From an uncultured Eubacteriales bacterium (GTDB lineage: Bacteria > Bacillota > Clostridia > Oscillospirales > Oscillospiraceae): a DNA stretch of 64,000 nt. The first letter of the stretch is position 1; each line of letters starts with the position of its first letter. The notes beneath the pieces were generated by a model, which worked only from the letters and a program-made list of their open reading frames with translations, ran no database searches and was not told the origin of the DNA. Shown here piece by piece: positions 1 through 8,149 of this stretch. The position numbers and the translations under genes are program-made. The stretch is taken from positions 1 through 64,000 of the forward strand of contig CASDSM010000025.1 of assembly GCA_949283375.1 (NCBI GenBank), read 5' to 3'.

Positions 1-52
1 GCTTCGCAAAGTCGTGTGCCAAATGGGGGCGTTGCCCCCTTTGGAAACCCCC

Positions 53-106
53 ACAAGAAAAGGCGGTACGCTACCCCTCCACGGGGCGCATACCGCCTTT
101 TCTTGT
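53..106. terminator. Strong stem-loop terminator
   Basis: A 16-bp perfect inverted repeat (ACAAGAAAAGGCGGTA and its complement) encloses a loop that itself contains CCCC/GGGG. The A-rich 5' side and T-rich 3' side make it a candidate bidirectional intrinsic terminator. On the plus strand it would end a gene lying left of the window; on the minus strand it lies just after the XRE fragment. Confidence 0.7.
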
Positions 107-166
107 TATCCAGCCCTCCGGCTGTATCGGTTGAGCAAAAGTCCGCGTGGGATTGATGTGGTATCT

Positions 167-313
167 TTAACTTTGGGAAACTCCCCGCTCCCACTTGCTC
201 ACCGCCTTGTCCGTCACGCCGAGGCGGCCGGCGAGCGCTCGCTGCGTGAGCCCCCGCTCCCGCCGCAGAGCGGCGACGAAGCGTCCAAAGCGCTCGTTGT
301 CGATCGTGTGCAT
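167..313 (-). pseudogene. Truncated XRE-family helix-turn-helix regulator
   Basis: From the ATG at 313 the frame encodes about 48 residues: an almost complete HTH_3 DNA-binding domain (LTQRALAGRLGVTDKAVSKW) that stops directly after WERGVS. Family members normally continue with the last helix of the fold, and often with a sensor or dimerisation region. The missing end suggests a gene remnant rather than a functional repressor. I read the following bases in the other frames and did not find a convincing continuation. A longer start at 373 is open, but the N-terminal extension looks non-coding and the shorter form matches the family start. Confidence 0.5.
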
Positions 314-436
314 TGTGCTCCCTCCTGTCCATTTCCTGTCCTCAGGATAGCCCGGAGGCGTGGAAGCTGTCAACCGACCATCGGTAGAGTGGGCCCTCGC
401 GCGGCGCTCTCCCGCCGGACGGCGGCAAAATCAGGA

Positions 437-482
437 GCTCTGCCTCCCCCGCGCGTCTGCGGCAGGGGGAGACAGAGCGCCT
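437..482. terminator. Hairpin after the ArsB/NhaD-type permease gene
   Basis: GCTCTG-CCTCCCCC pairs with GGGGGAG-A-CAGAGC across a GC-rich loop. It lies just downstream (minus strand) of the permease stop codon. There is no T-tract, so it may be a transcript-stabilising 3' structure rather than a classical terminator. Confidence 0.35.
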
Positions 483-518
483 GTGCGTCTCTCATGCGTA
501 TTGGCCGGGGCCGGTCCC

Positions 519-1793
519 TCAGCGGAACAGCAGCCAGAAATACAGGTAGGCGGGGATCACAGCGGCGAGGGTAAAGGGGATGCCGATGCGGCAGAAGTCG
601 CCCGTCTTCACCTCATACCCGGCGCGGCGGAGAATGCCGATGCCGGTGATGTTGGCCGAGGCGCCGATCGGGGTACAGTTGCCGCCCAGGGTCGCGCCGG
701 AGAGCAGTCCGAAGTAGAGCAGAGAGGGGTCGATCCCCAGCGTGGCGGCGAGGCCGGTGACCACCGGCAGCATGGTGGCCACATAGGGAATGTTGTCAAT
801 GAAGGCGGAGAAGAGGACGGAGGCCCAGACGATGACGGTGTAGATCACAAAGACGCTCCCGCCGCCCATCTGCGCGAGCAGGCCCGCCGCCGCGTCCACC
901 ACGCCCATGTGCGTGATGCCGCCGATCACGAGAAAGAGGCCAAAGAGGAGGCCGATCGTCTCAAAGTCGATCGCCCGGACCGTCCCGAGCAGGGCGGCCC
1001 CGTCGCGGTTGCGGACAAAGCTGTAGAGCAGGCCCACGACAAAGAGGCCCATGCAGATCAGGCCGTTGGTGATGTCCGGCTTCTCCGGCAGGAAGGAGGC
1101 GAGGATGAGCAGGACGATCGTCCCCGCCAGCAGGACGGTGGGGACGTAGTCGGTCACCTTCGTCCGGCTGCCGGACTGGGTAATGGGGGCCTTCTCCCGG
1201 CGGAAGATCCAGGCGAGGATGAGCGCGGAGGCCACCGCCCCCAGCTCCACGGCGAAGAAGATGCCGGGCTTGCCCTGATAGACAAAGAAGTCCAGGAAGC
1301 TCATATTCGCATACGAGCCGAGCATGATGGCGGTGGTGTCCCCCACCAGAGTGGCCGCCCCCTGGAGATTGGAGGAGACGGCGATGCCGATGATGAAGGG
1401 GACGGGGTTCGTCCGGAGCTTTTTGCAGATCTCCATCGCGACGGGGGCGACCATCAGCACGGTGGCCACGTTGTCCACAAAGGCGGAGATGATGCCGGCA
1501 AAGAGGGAGAGGGCCACCGCCGCCATCTGGACGTTGGGCACCTTCTCCATGACGAGGTCGGCCAGCAGGGCGGGCATATGGCTGTCAATGAAGAGCTGGA
1601 CCAGTCCCATCGTCCCGGCGATCATGAGCAGCACGTTCCAGTCGATCGCCCCGAGGGCCTGATTGAGGGGAAGCATCCCGGTGACGAGGAAGACCACAGC
1701 GGAGCCGATGGCGATGTAGGGGCGGTATTTCCCGAACATCAGCATCAGCACATAGGTGGCGGCGAACAGCAGCAGCGCGCAGAGCATGTACAT
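519..1793 (-). CDS. ArsB/NhaD-superfamily ion permease (SLC13-like)
   Basis: A 424-residue integral membrane protein with about 11-12 hydrophobic segments. It shows the two-fold inverted repeat of the ion transporter superfamily: the first half carries SAFVDNVATVLMVAP and the second SAFIDNIPYVATMLP, the duplicated D-N hairpin motifs typical of ArsB/NhaD/CitM permeases. GATLGGNCTPIGASANI is the conserved second-half loop. The family moves arsenite, Na+/H+ or dicarboxylates; the substrate here cannot be told from sequence and there are no ars genes nearby. The start at 1793 follows GGGAGAG at good spacing. It sits 89 bp downstream of the zinc-ribbon/WG-repeat gene on the same strand and may be cotranscribed. 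Confidence 0.85.
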   Translation of the reverse strand: MYMLCALLLFAATYVLMLMFGKYRPYIAIGSAVVFLVTGMLPLNQALGAIDWNVLLMIAGTMGLVQLFIDSHMPALLADLVMEKVPNVQMAAVALSLFAGIISAFVDNVATVLMVAPVAMEICKKLRTNPVPFIIGIAVSSNLQGAATLVGDTTAIMLGSYANMSFLDFFVYQGKPGIFFAVELGAVASALILAWIFRREKAPITQSGSRTKVTDYVPTVLLAGTIVLLILASFLPEKPDITNGLICMGLFVVGLLYSFVRNRDGAALLGTVRAIDFETIGLLFGLFLVIGGITHMGVVDAAAGLLAQMGGGSVFVIYTVIVWASVLFSAFIDNIPYVATMLPVVTGLAATLGIDPSLLYFGLLSGATLGGNCTPIGASANITGIGILRRAGYEVKTGDFCRIGIPFTLAAVIPAYLYFWLLFR

Positions 1794-1882
1794 CCCGGCT
1801 TTCTCTCCCTTGGCGGGCAGGTTTTTCTGACAAAATGGTACAATGAAACGGGGAAAATGTCAACTGCTCTCCGAAGCTGTCC

Positions 1883-3724
1883 TCAGTACCACAGGCACAG
1901 GTACCACACGCCGTCCACGCAGACCACAGGGACCCCGCTCTCGTTGTACTCCAGATCGTTCACATTGTCGGATTGCAGCTCACCGTCTATCAGGTATGTC
2001 ACCCTCAGCTCAAGCACCGTCTCCACTTCCTGTCCGGAACCGTCCAGCGCCGCCTCGATCTCCGCGGCGTAATCCTCTGTGACATCCTCATAGACGGTGG
2101 GATAGATCGTGATCCGGTAGTGCTGGCCATATTCCTCCTGACGCCACTCCACGCTATACTGCAGAGTCTCCTCCAGTTCCTCTGCCGTCCCGTACCAGCC
2201 GAACGTCCCGTCCGGGAGCTCCAGGAAGGCCTCGACCGCCTGGCCGCTCTCTCCGTTGGCGATCGCCCGCAGGCCCGCCTGCACGGTCGCCCAGGCCGAG
2301 CCGCCCGGCTGATAGACGCCCTCCTGGTCATACACGACCGTATAGTCTGCGGCACAGTTCTCCGCCCCGCCGGCGTTGGCGGGCTCACTGGTCCCCTCGG
2401 TATAATAGACGCAGATCTCCCCCTCCCGGTCGAGCAGGCCGGAATACTCCACGCCATACTCCTCCCAGCAGGCGTTATAGTAGGCCCCGTCCAGGATGGA
2501 GCTCAGCCTGCTGTAGGCCCCGTCAAAGACCGGCTGGAGCCGGGAGTCATAGATGCCGCAGGTGTACGTCTGCCAGTTATTTATGATGATGGTGTCGGCG
2601 CCGGTGAAGGAGTAATAGCTCCCCCCGTCCCCCTCCGGGTCATCCTTTTGGACCACTTCGCCGTCCATATTGAGCAGGTAATAGTAGCCGTCGCTGTCCT
2701 GGCAGCAGATCAGGACCGTCCCGTCGGAAAAACGGGATTCGCTGACGAGGTAATCTGTGGTGCGCAGCTCCTGCCCATTCTTCTTCAGGTCCATGAGCAC
2801 ATATTCCCCTGTGATATCCGAGCGGAGGCAGAGCAGCCCTTCATGGCATCTCTCGAGGCGCATGTCCTCGAAGCTCTCCTGCTCCCGGCAGGCATCATCG
2901 AGCAGACGGGTATAGTAAATGCCCCGCTCCTGCCCCTCCACAACGATCCATCCGTCCTGAGTGACCTGGATATTGCTGTATTTCGCCTCGATCTCCACCG
3001 TCCCATCCGGCCCCAACAGGCCGTAGAGGTCATTCTGCGAGAAGACAGAGTATCCCTTCGGATCCCAGGACCAAAGGCCATACTCCTCGCTGGATACCTC
3101 GCGGATGACGTTCCCGTTCTCATCGATCACAATGGACCAGTATTCACCCCAGTCGTTCGGCTTGGTGTGGATGACGGCGTAGCCGTTGCCATCGGTGATC
3201 GACCTCGTGTCTGGCTCATAGGACCTGCCCAGCAGGTGGCCGTCTGCGTCATAGTAGTCCATGATCCAATACGACTCCGTCACACTGTCCCCCATCAGGC
3301 AGAAGGCCGGTCTGGAGCCGGGCGCATTCCACTGGGCGTAGCTGTAGAGGTACGCTCCGACACCCGCCTGCCCGGGCAGGATGGTCTTCTCATTGACGTT
3401 GACCATAAGATAGCCGCTGGTATCACCGCAGTAGAGCGGAAGGTAGCCGCACTCCTCGAGCGTGTACTCCTCTTTGGCCGCGCCGGGCAGGCTCCCCCTG
3501 CCGCCGAGCAGGACCAGCGCGAGCACAGCGCCCAGCACCACGACCGCCACCGCGATCAGCACCAGCGCGAGCTTCCGCCCTCTGCCGGGCCGTCCGGGCG
3601 CGGCCGTGCCGGTCGGGATGGGGCTCTCCCCCATTCCGGACGGGGCCGCGCCGGTGGCCGCCCCGCAATAGGGACAGAACCGGCTCCCATCCTGCAGTTG
3701 ATTCCCACAATTGCCACAATACAT
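1883..3724 (-). CDS. Zinc-ribbon, single-TM, WG-repeat surface protein
   Basis: About 613 residues. It begins with a zinc ribbon (MYCGNCGNQLQDGSRFCPYCG, two CxxC pairs). A low-complexity linker and one transmembrane helix (around residues 48-70, LALVLIAVAVVVLG) follow, then a long extracytoplasmic region. That region contains WG-type beta repeats, for example YGLLGPDGTVEIEAKYSNI, and is rich in Tyr and acidic residues. I chose the ATG at 3724 because GGAAGGG lies 7 bases upstream and the protein then starts exactly at the zinc ribbon; an open extension to 3850 looks non-coding. This architecture is common in Clostridia; the function is unknown. Confidence 0.8.
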   Translation of the reverse strand: MYCGNCGNQLQDGSRFCPYCGAATGAAPSGMGESPIPTGTAAPGRPGRGRKLALVLIAVAVVVLGAVLALVLLGGRGSLPGAAKEEYTLEECGYLPLYCGDTSGYLMVNVNEKTILPGQAGVGAYLYSYAQWNAPGSRPAFCLMGDSVTESYWIMDYYDADGHLLGRSYEPDTRSITDGNGYAVIHTKPNDWGEYWSIVIDENGNVIREVSSEEYGLWSWDPKGYSVFSQNDLYGLLGPDGTVEIEAKYSNIQVTQDGWIVVEGQERGIYYTRLLDDACREQESFEDMRLERCHEGLLCLRSDITGEYVLMDLKKNGQELRTTDYLVSESRFSDGTVLICCQDSDGYYYLLNMDGEVVQKDDPEGDGGSYYSFTGADTIIINNWQTYTCGIYDSRLQPVFDGAYSRLSSILDGAYYNACWEEYGVEYSGLLDREGEICVYYTEGTSEPANAGGAENCAADYTVVYDQEGVYQPGGSAWATVQAGLRAIANGESGQAVEAFLELPDGTFGWYGTAEELEETLQYSVEWRQEEYGQHYRITIYPTVYEDVTEDYAAEIEAALDGSGQEVETVLELRVTYLIDGELQSDNVNDLEYNESGVPVVCVDGVWYLCLWY

Positions 3725-3851
3725 CTCGTTCCCTTCCTTTCTCTGCTCTTTTTCTCTGGCTGCGCCTCCCGGCCAGGAAACTGCAGCTGCTGGAAACCGC
3801 TCAAAAATCTGCGGCCAGCCGCCCGGTCCCAGGCTCCGCTTCGTATTCATT

Positions 3852-3881
3852 ATAATAGTATATTTGACATACCTCTGTCAA
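3852..3881 (-). promoter_or_regulatory. Sigma-A promoter of the zinc-ribbon/WG gene
   Basis: On the minus strand a perfect -35 TTGACA (3881-3876) is followed after 18 bp by TATTAT (3857-3852). It lies about 130 bp upstream of the chosen start at 3724, in an AT-rich island that contrasts with the GC-rich surroundings. Confidence 0.6.
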
Positions 3882-3948
3882 CCCGCGGCGGAGCGCGCGC
3901 GGCCTCCCTCCCCCGGCAGGATCTGCACGATATCAGGCCCCGGGATGA

Positions 3949-3989
3949 CAAAAGCCGCCGGAAACCGTGTCAGTTCGGTTTCCGGCAGC
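3949..3989 (-). terminator. Terminator of the NSS transporter gene
   Basis: On the minus strand GCTGCCGGAAACCG pairs with CGGTTTCCGGCGGC and is followed by TTTTG. It begins 22 bp after the transporter stop codon. Confidence 0.7.
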
Positions 3990-4010
3990 TCATTTTGCGC
4001 CGAAGGGCGG

Positions 4011-5393
4011 TCAGAGGGAGATGCCGAACTTGTCCAGCACGCCGATGGCGAGGATCGCGATGACGATCAGCGGGAGGATATAGGTGACATAGAAGCGCAG
4101 GGCCGGATGGTCGGGGAATTTGAGGCCCTTGCCCTGGTTCGCCTCCGCGAGGAAGTTCTTCCAGCCCCAGCCGTAGCGGCTGACGCAGAAGAGCACAAAG
4201 AGGAGGGACCCGGCGGGCAGCAGCAGGTTGCTCACCACAAAGTCCTCCAGGTCCATGATGGTGGACCCCTCGCCGAAGGGCTGGACGCCGGAGAGCAGGT
4301 TGAAGCCCAGCGCGCACGGCAGGGAGAGGAGGGTGATGAGGACGGTGTTCACCAGGCCGGACTTCTTGCGCGACCAGCCGAAGAGGTCGGTGCAGCAGGC
4401 CATGATGTTCTCAAACACCGCCAGCACGGTGGAGAAGGCCGCAAAGAGCAGGAAGAGGAAGAACAGGCCCCCCCACAGCCGGCCGAGCGGCATGTGGTTG
4501 AAGATGTTCGGCAGGGTGACGAAGATCAGGTTGGGGCCGCTGTCCGGCTCCACCCCGTAGGCAAAGCAGGCGGGGAAGATGATGAGGCCGGAGGTGAAGG
4601 CCACAAAAGTGTCCAGAATGGTCACGTTGACCGACTCGCCCAGCAGGGCGCGGTCCTTGTCCAGATAGCTGCCGAAGATCGCCATCGCGCCGATGCCGAG
4701 GCTCAGGGTGAAGAAGGACTGGTTCATCGCGTTCACCAGCACCTTGAGCACGCCCACCTCCATCGTCCGCTCCGGGTCGGGAATGAGGTAGAAGGCGAGG
4801 CCCTCGCTGCCGCCCTCCATCGTGATGCTGTTGACCGCCAGCACCAGCATGATCGCCAGCAGGGCGAGCATCATCACCTTGGTCACCCGCTCCAGCCCGT
4901 TCTGCAGGCCGATGGAGTTGATGGCAAAGCCGCCGATCACGGTGGCGAGCATGCAGCCCACCATCGCCGGGGTGTTGGCGAGCATCTCGCCGAAGATCGC
5001 GCCGACGCGCTCGGTGTCCGCCCCCACGAAGGCCCCGCCCGCCGTGGAGAAGAAGTAGTAGATCATCCAGCCGCAGACGGTGGTGTAGAACATCATCAGG
5101 ATGTAGTTGCCCGCCATGGCGACATAACCGTGCAGGTGCCATTTCGACCCCTGCGGCTCAAGCTGCTGATAGAGCCGCACCGGGCTCTTCTGCGCCGCCC
5201 GGCCCATGGAAAACTCCATCGTCAGCACCGGGAGCCCCAGAATGACCAGAAAGAACAGGTAGACCAGCACAAAGAGGCCGCCGCCGCTCTGCCCGGCCAG
5301 ATAGGGAAATTTCCACACGTTTCCGACGCCAATCGCGCAGCCCGCGCTGAGCAGGATGAAGCCCAGACGGCTGCCAAGGTGTTCACGTTCCAT
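4011..5393 (-). CDS. Sodium-dependent transporter, NSS/SNF family
   Basis: A 460-residue polytopic protein of the neurotransmitter:sodium symporter family, which in bacteria imports amino acids or related amines with Na+. The first helix holds the family signature GCAIGVGNVWKFPYLAGQ (Na+ and substrate site, near residues 19-36). About 11 further hydrophobic segments follow, as is usual for bacterial members. The substrate is not predictable. The ATG at 5393 is preceded by AGAGAGGAT and gives the usual MEREHLGSRLGF N-terminus; an in-frame start at 5456 would add 21 basic residues without a ribosome site. It is monocistronic, with its own promoter and terminator. Confidence 0.92.
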   Translation of the reverse strand: MEREHLGSRLGFILLSAGCAIGVGNVWKFPYLAGQSGGGLFVLVYLFFLVILGLPVLTMEFSMGRAAQKSPVRLYQQLEPQGSKWHLHGYVAMAGNYILMMFYTTVCGWMIYYFFSTAGGAFVGADTERVGAIFGEMLANTPAMVGCMLATVIGGFAINSIGLQNGLERVTKVMMLALLAIMLVLAVNSITMEGGSEGLAFYLIPDPERTMEVGVLKVLVNAMNQSFFTLSLGIGAMAIFGSYLDKDRALLGESVNVTILDTFVAFTSGLIIFPACFAYGVEPDSGPNLIFVTLPNIFNHMPLGRLWGGLFFLFLLFAAFSTVLAVFENIMACCTDLFGWSRKKSGLVNTVLITLLSLPCALGFNLLSGVQPFGEGSTIMDLEDFVVSNLLLPAGSLLFVLFCVSRYGWGWKNFLAEANQGKGLKFPDHPALRFYVTYILPLIVIAILAIGVLDKFGISL

Positions 5394-5470
5394 CTCACAG
5401 ATCCTCTCTACAGGTAGTTTTGCCGCGCAGAGGGCGCGCCTTTTCGCGCGCGCCATGCAACGGTTCTTTC

Positions 5471-5499
5471 ATTATAGTGCGCGCGGGGGAAAGCCGCAA
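5471..5499 (-). promoter_or_regulatory. Sigma-A promoter of the NSS transporter
   Basis: The minus strand reads TTGCGG, 17 bp, then TATAAT (5476-5471). The start codon is about 78 bp downstream. Confidence 0.6.
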
Positions 5500-5614
5500 G
5501 AGCAGACCGCCCGTTTTTTCCGCAAACCTCCAGTTTGTGCGGCAAAACCGGGAGAGGGGGATGCATGGCATTTTGCAGGCGGGCCGGGCATGCGCGGAAC
5601 CCCGCGCCTTTTGA

Positions 5615-5643
5615 TTGACGCCGCCTCCCCGCGCCCGTATAAT
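5615..5643 (+). promoter_or_regulatory. Sigma-A promoter of the pseudokinase gene
   Basis: TTGACG (5615-5620), a 17-bp spacer and a perfect TATAAT (5638-5643). It lies 67 bp upstream of the start codon at 5710. Confidence 0.65.
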
Positions 5644-5709
5644 GGAGGGTACAGGCGGTCCGTATGGCAGGCGCGGGCCGCGAGACCTTCCTGAGAGGAG
5701 GCAGAGCGG

Positions 5710-7755
5710 ATGGACATCCGTACCTATCTGCAATATGAACCCCTCTTCGGCGCGTGGCGCATCGACGGCCAGGCGGGGGAGGACTGTCTCGGCGGCGTCT
5801 TCTCCCTCGCGCGGACGGACGGCGCGGAGGAGCGCGCCAGCCTCCTCGCCCTCACCATCCCCGACGGGGAGGAGGCGGTGCGCGCCGCGCTGGCGGACGG
5901 GATGGACCGGTCGGGCGCGCGCGCCTACTTCGAGAGCTTTGTGACCGACCGGGTGAAGGAGATCGAGCAGATGTACCAGCTCCGCGGTGGGGGCGGCATC
6001 GCCCAGTACCGGGAGCATCTGGTCATCGAGCACCGGGACGGCCTTGGCTGGGACATCCTCATCCGGACGGAGCCGCTCACCCCGCTGGCAGAGCACCTCT
6101 CCCGCCGCGCCGCCACCCAGCGGGAGGTGATCAAGCTGGGCATCGACCTCTGCCGCGCGCTGGAGACCTGCCAGCAGCAGGGGATCGTCCTGCGCGACCT
6201 GCGGCCGGAGCGGGTCTGCCGCTCCCCGCTGGGCGACTACAAGCTCGCCAGCCTCTCGGGCGACCGGCGCAGCTGGCAGGGGACGCAGCCCGGCCTGGCC
6301 TCCTCCCCGGCAAACTATATGGCCCCGGAGGTCTACCGGGGGGAGGACTATGGCCGCACGGTGGACACCTACTCCCTCGGCCTGATCCTCTATCAGCTGC
6401 TCAACGGTGGGCGCGCCCCCTTCCTGCCCGAGCAGGAGGGGCTCTCCCCCGAGGTCCGGACGGCGGCCCTGCGCCGCCGCCTCTCCGGCGCGGCCCTGCC
6501 GCCCCCGGCCTACGCCCGGCCCGCGCTGGCGGAGGTGATCTGCCGGGCCTGCGCCTACCGCCCGCAGGACCGCTACGCCAGCCCGGCCGGGCTGCGCCGG
6601 GCGCTGGAGGACCTCCTGCTCTACCCGGAGGAGGAGCCTGCGCCCATCCAGCAGCCCCAACCCCAGCCCACGCCGCGACCTGCGCCACAGCCCGCGCCGC
6701 AGCCCAGACCGCAGCCCATGCCCACGCCGCAGCCCACAACGGCGGGCGGCATGGCGCGGCAGCGTGTCTCCCCCCTCGACGCCCTGCGCCGGGCGATGGC
6801 CCGGGACGGGGACGACGCGCCGCCGTACCGGCAGCGGGGGGAGGAGGAGCTGCTGCCCGTCCTCCTCACGATGTTTGCGGTCAACTTCGCCTATTCGGTC
6901 ACCATGAGCAGGGCAGACACGACTCACCCTTTCCTCTCTCTGACCTGGCTCTCTCTGATCTGGCTCTTCTGCATGGGGACGCTGATGATCTTCTATGCGC
7001 CCCGCTGCTCTCTGCACACGGCGCTGCTCTGCCTCCCGGCGATGCTGGCGGGGATGCAGCTCGGCAATTTCGACATGAAAACGCTTTGGCGTTATGGGGA
7101 CGAACTGGAGGTGCTTTTGTACCGGCTGTTCCCTCCCCTTGACCACGAGCAATTGCGGCCCCTGCTCCTCTGCTGTCTGGCCTGCGCCGCCCTCACGGTC
7201 TGGGGCGTGCGGAGCGGCTGGGCGAGCCGCAAGGTCCATCTGGCCTCTGCCGGCGCCGCGCTTCTGCTGGGCTGTGCCCTGCTCCCCGTCTTTCTCCAGC
7301 GCCCCTTCTCCACCCTCGGACTGCTCTATCTGCTGCACATCCTGCCGGGCTGCGCAGTACTTACCGCAGTCCTTATCCCCCTCGCGCGGCGCGCCGGGCC
7401 GCCGGGCCGGTACTGGGGCGGCATCGCAGGCGCCGCGCTCCTGATTGCCTGCCTCACGGCAAAGGTCTTTTACAGCTTCGGCCTGCTGGACGCGTTGTCC
7501 ACTGATTTCCCTCTGTATCTGCACGCAACAGGCTGGCAGGGCGAAGAGTTTCTGCTGGAGGCGCTCGTCCTTTTGAGCTGCACGCTGGCGGGCCGCCTGG
7601 CGGTCCGGGGCGGATTGTCCCGGCGGCGGACCTATGCCGCGGTGATCGCCACCTTCGCAGTGTCGTGTGTGTGCGGCCTGTTCGTGATAGCTGCGTTCTC
7701 CACCTGGTGCAGCGGCTGGATGGCGTCTCTCGGCATTCTGCGGAGAATAAATTAA
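5710..7755 (+). CDS. Membrane pseudokinase of the clostridial Ser/Thr kinase type
   Basis: A 681-residue protein. Residues 1-300 follow the fold of a Ser/Thr kinase family common in Clostridia: a DILIR segment after the N lobe, VIKLGIDLCRALE, the MAPEVYRGEDYG activation-segment end, and D219 of VDTYSLGLILY. The catalytic positions are altered. The ATP-lysine segment reads LLALTI, the catalytic loop reads LRDLRPERV instead of HRDIKPEN (161-169), and the DFG site reads ASLSGD (about 180-185). A Pro/Gln-rich linker (about 315-345) follows, then six to eight membrane helices. It most likely binds or scaffolds rather than phosphorylates; this is inferred from residue loss. RBS GAGAGGAGG precedes the ATG. 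Confidence 0.8.
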   Translation: MDIRTYLQYEPLFGAWRIDGQAGEDCLGGVFSLARTDGAEERASLLALTIPDGEEAVRAALADGMDRSGARAYFESFVTDRVKEIEQMYQLRGGGGIAQYREHLVIEHRDGLGWDILIRTEPLTPLAEHLSRRAATQREVIKLGIDLCRALETCQQQGIVLRDLRPERVCRSPLGDYKLASLSGDRRSWQGTQPGLASSPANYMAPEVYRGEDYGRTVDTYSLGLILYQLLNGGRAPFLPEQEGLSPEVRTAALRRRLSGAALPPPAYARPALAEVICRACAYRPQDRYASPAGLRRALEDLLLYPEEEPAPIQQPQPQPTPRPAPQPAPQPRPQPMPTPQPTTAGGMARQRVSPLDALRRAMARDGDDAPPYRQRGEEELLPVLLTMFAVNFAYSVTMSRADTTHPFLSLTWLSLIWLFCMGTLMIFYAPRCSLHTALLCLPAMLAGMQLGNFDMKTLWRYGDELEVLLYRLFPPLDHEQLRPLLLCCLACAALTVWGVRSGWASRKVHLASAGAALLLGCALLPVFLQRPFSTLGLLYLLHILPGCAVLTAVLIPLARRAGPPGRYWGGIAGAALLIACLTAKVFYSFGLLDALSTDFPLYLHATGWQGEEFLLEALVLLSCTLAGRLAVRGGLSRRRTYAAVIATFAVSCVCGLFVIAAFSTWCSGWMASLGILRRIN

Positions 7756-7780
7756 TATCGTATGGACCGGCAGGTGCATC

Positions 7781-8092
7781 ATGGATTATTCGCTTCTTTT
7801 ATCTATGCTTCTCTCTCTGCCGCTCTTCTGCATCTCTCTCCTCTTTGGGCTCGGACGGCTGGAGGCGCGGCTGAAGGAGCGCTTTGACTGGGTCATCCTC
7901 GCCGTTGCCGCGGTGCTGGCGGTGTTCACATTCGCCAGATGCAGCTGGCCGTTCCAGCCCGAAAAAAAGACGCCGCCCCTCCGGGCGGCGCAGATGGGAG
8001 CGGGGCAGCTTTCCCGCTCCGGGGAGAATGGAGCGGACGGGCCTTGCGGACCCGCCCCGGGCTTCCGTTCAGATGAGCTGCAACTGTCATGA
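7781..8092 (+). CDS. Small two-helix membrane protein, hypothetical
   Basis: The 103-residue frame starts 25 bp after the pseudokinase. Residues 1-25 and 38-55 are hydrophobic and separated by a charged loop (GRLEARLKERF). After FQPEKK the sequence becomes Gly/Ala/Pro-rich and unlike a folded protein, and it contains a left-facing terminator-like hairpin, so the true protein may be frameshifted or the tail non-functional. The ribosome site (CAGGTG) is weak. Membrane location fits coexpression with the upstream membrane protein. I do not recognise the family. Confidence 0.4.
   Translation: MDYSLLLSMLLSLPLFCISLLFGLGRLEARLKERFDWVILAVAAVLAVFTFARCSWPFQPEKKTPPLRAAQMGAGQLSRSGENGADGPCGPAPGFRSDELQLS
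7962..7990 (-). terminator. Left-facing intrinsic terminator-like hairpin
   Basis: On the minus strand CGCCGCCC-GGAG-GGGCGGCG is followed by GTC and seven Ts. The structure is convincing, but no minus-strand gene ends here and it lies inside the frame at 7781-8092. Confidence 0.4.
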
Positions 8093-8149
8093 TAACAGAT
8101 TTCCAGGAATTGTCAAATTCTAATTTTGCCGAAAAGGGATGAAAACACA

